From Thiobacillus sp. UBA2186 (lineage in GTDB: Bacteria; Pseudomonadota; Gammaproteobacteria; Burkholderiales; Thiobacillaceae): a stretch of DNA of 5,163 nucleotides. This document shows positions 1 to 3,626 of this stretch, piece by piece (within the stretch, counting starts at the first letter, position 1; each line of letters begins with the position of its first letter). Under the pieces are notes generated by a model. It had not been told where the DNA came from, made no database searches, and saw only the letters and a list, made by a program, of their open reading frames with translations. Position numbers and translations under genes: made by a program. The stretch is from assembly GCA_002327405.1 (NCBI GenBank), contig DCVO01000084.1, positions 1-5,163 of the forward strand. Reading direction: 5' to 3'.

Positions 1-50
1 TCAAGATCATCAACATCGTGGCGCTTTTGATCGTGCCGCTGCTTGGCTGA
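1..50 (+). CDS. hppA: C-terminal end of a membrane protein, probably H+-translocating pyrophosphatase HppA (partial)
   Basis: Reading from base 3, the sequence encodes KIINIVALLIVPLLG and then TGA at 48-50; the first two bases finish a codon of the form xTC. The peptide is a short charged/polar lead-in followed by a hydrophobic run, i.e. the end of a final transmembrane helix. The pattern (I)K-I-x-N-I-V-A-L-L resembles the extreme C-terminus of bacterial membrane-bound proton-pumping pyrophosphatases, which end in a last transmembrane segment of this kind. That family couples PPi hydrolysis to H+ translocation across the cytoplasmic membrane and can in principle run backwards. The soluble pyrophosphatase gene two genes downstream is compatible context. 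Only 15 residues are visible, so the family call rests on a short match from memory. Any other polytopic membrane protein ending in a helix is possible. Confidence 0.55.
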   Translation, partial: KIINIVALLIVPLLG

Positions 51-64
51 TCGGTATGCATCTG

Positions 65-98
65 CAGGAAAGCCGGCGCAAGCCGGCTTTCCTGTTTT
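65..98 (+). terminator. Strong rho-independent terminator after the hppA-like gene
   Basis: A perfect 13-bp stem (65-77 CAGGAAAGCCGGC with 82-94 GCCGGCTTTCCTG) closes a GCAA tetraloop (78-81, GNRA type) and is followed by TTTT (95-98). It starts 15 bases after the upstream stop codon. Perfect pairing, the stable loop and the T-run make it a strong intrinsic terminator. The U-tract is short, and the stem is nearly symmetrical, but on the opposite strand it would be followed by a weaker tail. It implies that the yceI-like gene has its own promoter. Confidence 0.9.
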
Positions 99-153
99 GG
101 GGTTTGCGAGCGGAGCGAGTATTCTGAAAAATCATCGACAGCTTACGAGAGAC

Positions 154-162
154 GAGGAAAGG
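154..162 (+). promoter_or_regulatory. Ribosome binding site of the yceI-like gene
   Basis: GAGGAAAGG lies 5 bases before the ATG at 168 and supports that start together with the signal peptide that begins there. The 69 bases between the terminator T-run and this ATG (99-167) must hold the promoter, but I could not find a convincing -35/-10 pair. TTGCGA at 104-109 and TATTCT at 120-125 are only 10 bases apart, which is too close. Confidence 0.7.
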
Positions 163-167
163 ACATC

Positions 168-875
168 ATGCGCAAAACCGGATTCCTGATCGGCGGCCTG
201 CTGGCCGCCCAGTGCGCCTGGGCCGCGCCCGAGACCTACAAGATCGACGACGCCCACAGCTTCGCCAACTGGAGCATCCGCCACATCGTCGGCAAGACCA
301 CCGGCAGCTTCACCGGCATTTCCGGCAAGCTCATGCTCGACCCGGCCAATCCCAATACCGGCAACGCCGATGTCACGATCGACGTCTATTCGCTCGATTC
401 AGGCCATCGCGAGCGGGACATCCATGTCTTGACTGCGGATTTTCTGGATGCCAACCGCTACCCGACCATGCGCTTCGTCAGCAGCGGTTTCAGGTCCACC
501 GGTAAGGACGCAGGCGTGATGTCCGGCCAGCTCACCCTGCACGGCGCCACGCGCAGCGTGGAAATCCCCTACAAGATCCTGGGTTTTGCCACCGATCCGT
601 GGAGCAACCAGCGCGCCGCCTTCGAAGGCAGGTTCAGCATCAACCGCAGCGACTATGGCATCACCAAGTACGTTGGCGACAGCAACGGCACGGTCGGCAA
701 CGAGGTCGAGATCACCCTGCTGGTGGAAGGGCTGAAGCTCGGGCCTGATGGTCAGGTGCTGAACGTGAAGACCCAGCCTGCGGCTGCGCCGGCAACCCAG
801 CCAGCTGCCCAGCCTGCAGCGCAACCGGCCAAAAAGCCCGGAATAGAGGACCTGCTGAAGGACATCCTCAGGTAA
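168..875 (+). CDS. yceI: Secreted YceI-family protein with Ala/Pro/Gln-rich C-terminal tail
   Basis: This is a 235-residue predicted periplasmic protein. Residues 1-19 form a Sec signal peptide: charged MRK, hydrophobic core FLIGGLLAA, and an AWA|AP cleavage site after A19. Residues about 22-193 match the YceI domain, a lipocalin-like beta-barrel that in characterised members holds isoprenoid chains. Visible family landmarks are HSFANWSIRHIVGKTTGSF near the start, the GHRERDIH...DFLDANRYPTMRF block around 79-103, GQLTLHGATRSVEIPY around 120-135, and INRSDYGITKY around 159-169. After the domain comes a low-complexity QPAA-type tail (about 203-224) ending in GIEDLLKDILR, which makes the protein longer than the usual ~190 residues. 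The physiological role of YceI proteins is poorly defined; they recur near quinone, stress and redox genes. A terminator precedes it and ppa follows after 49 bases in the same direction. The family call is firm; ligand and role are not. Confidence 0.92.
   Translation: MRKTGFLIGGLLAAQCAWAAPETYKIDDAHSFANWSIRHIVGKTTGSFTGISGKLMLDPANPNTGNADVTIDVYSLDSGHRERDIHVLTADFLDANRYPTMRFVSSGFRSTGKDAGVMSGQLTLHGATRSVEIPYKILGFATDPWSNQRAAFEGRFSINRSDYGITKYVGDSNGTVGNEVEITLLVEGLKLGPDGQVLNVKTQPAAAPATQPAAQPAAQPAKKPGIEDLLKDILR
774..830 (+). repeat. Degenerate 12-base coding repeat (QPAA units) in the yceI-like gene
   Basis: Residues 203-221 contain QPAA, QPAA, QPAA and QPA units, three of them in tandem from residue 211. 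At DNA level these are imperfect 12-base copies of the form CAGCCnGCnGCn. The repeat encodes a flexible, uncharged linker between the YceI domain and the short C-terminal GIEDLLKDILR segment. Such repeats often vary in copy number between strains through slippage. Confidence 0.7.
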
Positions 876-885
876 GGCGGGAAGG

Positions 886-901
886 GGCGGTATAATCCGC
901 C
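886..901 (+). promoter_or_regulatory. Candidate ppa promoter: TATAAT within a GGCGG/CCGCC dyad
   Basis: A perfect -10 hexamer TATAAT occupies 891-896, 29 bases before the ppa ATG. It is flanked by GGCGG (886-890) and CCGCC (897-901), so the hexamer is the loop of a 5-bp dyad. No good TTGACA-like -35 lies 16-18 bases upstream, where the DNA is the 3' end of the yceI-like gene. With a start site about 7 bases after the hexamer, the leader would be only about 20 bases. The call is by motif only. Confidence 0.5.
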
Positions 902-924
902 GTTTCATTTTCAAGCCTTCAGTC

Positions 925-1473
925 ATGAACCTCGATCGCGTCAGTTCCGGCAGCAAGCTGCCGGACGATTTCAACGTCATCATCGAAATCCCCGCCCACG
1001 GCGAGCCCATCAAGTACGAGGTGGACAAGGAGACCGGGGCGATGTTCGTGGACCGCTTCATGTCCACGGCCATGCACTATCCCTGCAACTACGGCTACAT
1101 TCCCCACACCCTGTCGGAAGACGGCGATCCGGTGGACGTGCTGGTGATCACCCCGATTCCGCTGATCACCGGCGTGGTGGTGCGCTGCCGTCCGGTGGGC
1201 ATGCTGAAGATGACCGACGAAGCCGGTGCGGACGCCAAGCTCATCGCCGTGCCTATCGACAAGCTGTGCGGCCTGTACAAGACGGTGCAGCGTCCCGAGG
1301 ACCTGCCACCGCTGACGCTGAAGCAGATCTCCCACTTCTTCGAGCACTACAAGGACCTCGAAGAGGGCAAGTGGGTCAAGGTCGAAGGCTGGGCGGGCGC
1401 CGACGACGCGCGCGCCGAGATCATGGCGGGCGTGGAGCGCTACCGCAACGCCGAACACAAGCCCGCATTCTGA
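925..1473 (+). CDS. ppa: Soluble inorganic pyrophosphatase, family I
   Basis: This 182-residue cytoplasmic enzyme hydrolyses PPi to two phosphates, using Mg2+. It aligns nearly colinearly with the E. coli enzyme (about 176 residues). Active-site positions visible are E21, K30, E32, R44, Y52, Y56, the signature DGDPVDV with D66, D68 and D71, then D98, D103, K105 and the Y142-K143 pair. Blocks such as FVDRFMSTAM, YPCNYGYI, RCRPVG and HFFEHYKDLE are those of hexameric proteobacterial PPases. ATG 925 is chosen because it gives the normal family N-terminus (MNLDRVSSGSKLPDDF); there is no clear Shine-Dalgarno in front of it. The gene follows the yceI-like gene by 49 bases with a possible own promoter (TATAAT at 891). 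Its product removes PPi made in biosynthesis and, in an organism using ATP sulfurylase for ATP production, would compete for that PPi. No residue appears missing or odd. Confidence 0.97.
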   Translation: MNLDRVSSGSKLPDDFNVIIEIPAHGEPIKYEVDKETGAMFVDRFMSTAMHYPCNYGYIPHTLSEDGDPVDVLVITPIPLITGVVVRCRPVGMLKMTDEAGADAKLIAVPIDKLCGLYKTVQRPEDLPPLTLKQISHFFEHYKDLEEGKWVKVEGWAGADDARAEIMAGVERYRNAEHKPAF

Positions 1474-1493
1474 CCGCTTCAACCAAAACATTT

Positions 1494-1562
1494 ACAGGGA
1501 GGTAATGGAGGTAAGGGAGGAAAGCATAGAACTTCCTCTCGACCCTCCCTTATCCTCCCTGT
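1494..1562 (+). repeat. Nested GGGAGG inverted repeat (purine-rich arm, pyrimidine-rich arm)
   Basis: This element fills most of the 106-base gap between ppa and the phosphoesterase gene. The outer arms ACAGGGAGG (1494-1502) and CCTCCCTGT (1554-1562) are perfect complements, as are the inner arms TAAGGGAGG (1512-1520) and CCTCCCTTA (1544-1552). The left side carries one extra 9-base unit, TAATGGAGG (1503-1511), so it reads as three related 9-mers against two on the right. The strand switches from almost all purine plus T to almost all pyrimidine near 1531. Transcribed, it gives a long stem with a 9-base bulge and about 23 bases of loop, in which AGGAA (1518-1522)/TTCCT (1533-1537) offers an alternative inner pairing. 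There is no T-run after it, so a classic terminator is unlikely; an mRNA-stabilising or processing hairpin, or a dispersed intergenic repeat, is possible. Confidence 0.8.
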
Positions 1563-1565
1563 TAG

Positions 1566-1582
1566 CTTAAATGCCTTAAATG
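1566..1582 (+). repeat. Two copies of CTTAAATG overlapping the phosphoesterase start
   Basis: CTTAAATG occurs at 1566-1573 and again at 1575-1582, separated by one base. The second copy contains the ATG used as start (1580). The first contains an in-frame ATG (1571) that is closed by TAA after two codons (ATG CCT TAA), so it cannot be the start of the enzyme. No Shine-Dalgarno sequence sits within the usual distance; the GGAGG motifs nearby are 60-80 bases upstream in the inverted repeat. Confidence 0.6.
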
Positions 1583-2137
1583 AAAATCTGCATTCTTTCC
1601 GATTCCCACGACAACCGCCAGCTGATGGCGGCGGCGGTGGCCGATGCCAAGGCGCGCGGCGCCGAGGCCGTGCTGCATTGCGGCGACGTAGTGGCGCCGA
1701 CCACTTTGCGCATCCTGCAGAAGTACGAACTGCCGGTACATGTCATCCACGGCAACAACACCGGCGACATGTACAGCATGACCCGGCTTGCTGCCGAGCC
1801 CGGCAGCGTGGTGCGCTACCACGGCCAGGACGCCGGCATCACCCTGGGCGGGCGCCACATCTTCATCGTGCACTATCCGCACTACGCCAAGGCCATGGCC
1901 TGCACCGGCGACTATGACCTGGTGTGCTGCGGCCACGAGCACAAGCCGGAATTGCTGCAACTGGCCAACGTGAAGGGCGGGCAGACCTGGCTGGTGAATC
2001 CCGGCACGGTCGGCGGCGTGGGTCATGCGCCGACTTATGTGATGGCGGATCTGCAGAGCATGCAATTCGAAATCCTGCCGGTGCCGGTGCCCGCGACCGT
2101 GCCGAGCGAGCAGCCGCGTGTTACCCCTCACGTCTGA
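1580..2137 (+). CDS. yfcE: YfcE/MJ0936-type metallophosphoesterase
   Basis: This 185-residue cytoplasmic protein is of the calcineurin-like phosphoesterase fold, small single-domain class. The dinuclear-metal motifs appear in order: D8-x-H10 (LSDSHDN), GD at 35-36 (HCGDVV), GN at 58-59 (HGNNTGD), H98 (IVHYPH) and G118-H-E-H121 (CCGHEHKP). Members of this class hydrolyse phosphodiesters such as bis-pNPP in vitro with Mn2+; their natural substrate is mostly unknown. ATG 1580 is fixed because the metal ligand D8 lies just after it and the codons upstream in frame are closed by a stop. Length matches the family (about 165-190), with a Pro-rich tail of about 20 residues after the last strand (PVPVPATVPSEQP). 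It lies 106 bases after ppa across a large inverted repeat and 187 bases before qmoA. A specific link to either neighbour is not evident; the name yfcE marks the family, not proven orthology. Confidence 0.88.
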   Translation: MKICILSDSHDNRQLMAAAVADAKARGAEAVLHCGDVVAPTTLRILQKYELPVHVIHGNNTGDMYSMTRLAAEPGSVVRYHGQDAGITLGGRHIFIVHYPHYAKAMACTGDYDLVCCGHEHKPELLQLANVKGGQTWLVNPGTVGGVGHAPTYVMADLQSMQFEILPVPVPATVPSEQPRVTPHV

Positions 2138-2163
2138 ACGGGTTTTCTAAAACCTGTTCTATT
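2136..2163 (+). terminator. Possible terminator hairpin after the phosphoesterase gene
   Basis: GAACGGGTTT (2136-2145) and AAACCTGTTC (2150-2159) form a 10-bp stem with one G-U pair around a TCTA loop. The stem starts inside the stop codon and is followed only by TATT, so the U-tract is poor and the stem is A/U-rich. It may be a weak terminator or a 3'-end stabilising hairpin of the upstream mRNA. Confidence 0.45.
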
Positions 2164-2206
2164 CGCGCATAAGTAAGTTCGATTAAAAACGCGGACTTAT
2201 TCTATG

Positions 2207-2231
2207 GTTACCCGTGTCTCATCGGGGTAAC
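2207..2231. repeat. Inverted repeat GTTACCC-N11-GGGTAAC upstream of qmoA
   Basis: GTTACCC (2207-2213) and GGGTAAC (2225-2231) are perfect complements separated by 11 bases. The half-site centres are 18 bases apart, nearly two helical turns, so the dyad could be a dimeric regulator operator; it could equally be an RNA hairpin in the qmoA leader. I do not recognise the half-site as belonging to a known regulator. A GTG at 2214 that would open a longer qmoA frame falls in the spacer of this dyad. Confidence 0.45.
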
Positions 2232-2255
2232 ATCCATCTGCTTAATTTATTGAGT

Positions 2256-2282
2256 TGCGCCGTGGGGTTGTGGCGCATTTTT
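2256..2282 (+). promoter_or_regulatory. Terminator-like hairpin in the qmoA leader (possible attenuator)
   Basis: TGCGCC (2256-2261) pairs with GGCGCA (2272-2277) around a G-rich 10-base loop GTGGGGTTGT, immediately followed by TTTTT (2278-2282). A GC stem plus T-run has the form of a short intrinsic terminator. It lies 42 bases upstream of the qmoA ATG and about 120 bases after the previous gene. It could end transcription from the phosphoesterase gene, or act as an attenuator if the qmoA promoter is upstream of it. Bases 2262-2268 (GTGGGGT) in the loop can also pair with 2296-2302 (ACCCCGC), which would make a tight pseudoknot just before the ribosome binding site. I could not locate a convincing qmoA promoter; the stretch 2160-2250 is AT-rich, with TATTCT at 2198-2203 as a weak -10 candidate. 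Confidence 0.45.
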
Positions 2283-2314
2283 CAATCTTTTCGACACCCC
2301 GCATCCGTTGCGAT

Positions 2315-2319
2315 GGAGG
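2315..2319 (+). promoter_or_regulatory. Ribosome binding site that fixes the qmoA start
   Basis: GGAGG lies 5 bases before ATG 2325, which is ideal spacing. The frame is open upstream to GTG 2214 and contains ATG 2313, but ATG 2313 overlaps the GGAGG itself and has nothing suitable in front of it. The 37-residue extension from GTG 2214 would be translated through the hairpins of the leader and does not resemble a QmoA N-terminus. ATG 2325 is therefore preferred. Confidence 0.85.
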
Positions 2320-2324
2320 ACCTG

Positions 2325-3608
2325 ATGACGGACGTAGTAGCAACCAACGAGACCATTCTCGTCGTGGGCGGCGGCATTTCCGGCATGACGGCGGCGCTTG
2401 AGGCCGCGGAAACCGGCAAGCAGGTCGTGCTGCTGGAGAAAAACCCCGCCCTCGGCGGCCGTACTTCCCAGCTCTACCGCTATTTTCCCAAGATGTGCCA
2501 CCCGACCTGCGGCCTGGAAATCAACCTGCGCCGCCTGAAGGCCAACCCGCGCGTGCGCGTGATTACGCAGGCCGAGGTGACCGGCATTTCCGGTTCTGCC
2601 GGCGACTACACCGCCACGGTGAAAATCACCCCGCGCTACGTCAACGAAAACTGCACTGCCTGCGGCGCCTGCGCCGAGGCGGTGAAGACCGAAGTCGACA
2701 ATCCCTTCAACTACAACCTGGGCAAGATGAAGGCGGCCTACATTCCCTCCGCCATGGCCTATCCCCAGCGCTACGTGCTGCATCCCTCCATCATCGGCAC
2801 GCCCGATGCCGAGGCCGCCAAGGCCGCCTGCAAGTACGGCGCCATCGACCTCGACCAGAAGGAAGATACCATCGAGATCAAGGCCGGCGCCGTGGTCTGG
2901 GCCACCGGCTGGCAGCCGTACGATGCAGCCAAGATCCAGCCTTACGGCTACGGCCGCTTCAAGAACGTGATCACCAGCGTGGAGTTCGAGCGCCTGGCCG
3001 ACCCGCACGGCCCCACCGGCGGCAAGATCCTGCGCCCCTCCGACGGCAAGGAGGCCAAGAACGTGGCCTTCATCCAGTGCGCCGGCTCGCGCGACGAAAA
3101 CCATCTGCGCCACTGTTCGCGCATCTGCTGCATGGCATCGTTGAAGCAAACGCATTACGTGCGCGAGAAGAACCCGGAGGACGGCAAGTCCACCATCTAC
3201 TACATCGACATCCGCGCCATCGACCGCTTCGAGGACTTCTACCAGAAGGTCCAGGCCGATCCCAGCGTGAGCTTCGTCAAGTCCAAGGTCGCGCGCATCT
3301 CCGAAGACGATAACGGCAACCCCGTGTGCTGGGGCGTCAACACCGAAGGCTACAAGCGCTATTCCAATGCGCATGACCTCGTCGTGCTGGCCGTGGGCAT
3401 GGAACCTTCGGTCAAGGGTGTGAGTATCCCAGGCCACATCGTCGCGGATTCTTCCGGCTTCATCGAAGCCGATCCCGCCAACGGCGCGGTATTCGGCGCC
3501 GGCTGCGCCAGCAACGCGCTGGACGTGAACCGCGCGGTGCAGTCCGCCACCGCCGCGGCGCTGCGCGCCATTCAGGTGGTCAACAAAGTGGCGCGCGCCG
3601 AAGTATAA
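2325..3608 (+). CDS. qmoA: QmoA, HdrA-like flavin/Fe-S subunit of the quinone-interacting oxidoreductase complex
   Basis: This 427-residue protein has close to the usual QmoA length of a little over 400. Qmo is the membrane-associated complex that passes electrons between APS reductase and the quinone pool; the direction depends on whether sulfate is reduced or sulfite oxidised. An FAD-binding Rossmann motif occupies about 11-46 (VVGGGISGMTAALEAAETG, then LLEKNPALGGR). Next come the family block FPKMCHPTCGLEINLRR with C58 and C62, an Fe-S-like C110-x2-C113-x2-C116 stretch, the FAD-contact ATGWQPYD (193-200), and the HdrA hallmark QCAGSRD (251-257) followed by C264, C268 and C269 (CSRICC). The C-terminal part carries LVVLAVGMEPS and a final GAGCASNALDVNRAVQSA segment typical of the fold. 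The N-terminal Cys domain of full HdrA is absent, as expected for QmoA. No fourth Cys follows C116 at +4; position 120 is Val. qmoB follows after 18 bases. The call is based on motifs and on the A-B gene order. Confidence 0.92.
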   Translation: MTDVVATNETILVVGGGISGMTAALEAAETGKQVVLLEKNPALGGRTSQLYRYFPKMCHPTCGLEINLRRLKANPRVRVITQAEVTGISGSAGDYTATVKITPRYVNENCTACGACAEAVKTEVDNPFNYNLGKMKAAYIPSAMAYPQRYVLHPSIIGTPDAEAAKAACKYGAIDLDQKEDTIEIKAGAVVWATGWQPYDAAKIQPYGYGRFKNVITSVEFERLADPHGPTGGKILRPSDGKEAKNVAFIQCAGSRDENHLRHCSRICCMASLKQTHYVREKNPEDGKSTIYYIDIRAIDRFEDFYQKVQADPSVSFVKSKVARISEDDNGNPVCWGVNTEGYKRYSNAHDLVVLAVGMEPSVKGVSIPGHIVADSSGFIEADPANGAVFGAGCASNALDVNRAVQSATAAALRAIQVVNKVARAEV

Positions 3609-3610
3609 GC

Positions 3611-3616
3611 AGGAGA
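3611..3616 (+). promoter_or_regulatory. Ribosome binding site of qmoB
   Basis: AGGAGA sits 10 bases before ATG 3627 in the 18-base gap after qmoA, with a second purine stretch AGAGAG closer to the start. The short gap and the absence of any terminator support co-transcription of qmoA and qmoB. Confidence 0.7.
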
Positions 3617-3626
3617 TTAGAGAGAA

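Noticed and set aside
104..125. TTGCGA / TATTCT as a promoter for the yceI-like gene
   Set aside because: The spacing of 10 bases is far below the 16-18 needed for a sigma70 promoter.
399..1491. Open frames on the - strand across the yceI-like gene and ppa (224 and 190 codons)
   Set aside because: They lie opposite conserved coding sequence, show no family motif or ribosome binding site, and overlap each other.
1494..1562. The inverted repeat read as a rho-independent terminator of ppa
   Set aside because: There is no T-run after the right arm (GTTAGCTTAAATG follows), and the stem has a 9-base bulge with a long loop; it is kept as a repeat of unknown role.
2214..2324. N-terminal extension of QmoA from GTG 2214
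   Set aside because: There is no ribosome binding site at GTG 2214, the segment contains hairpins with a T-run, and ATG 2325 has an ideal GGAGG and gives the normal family N-terminus.
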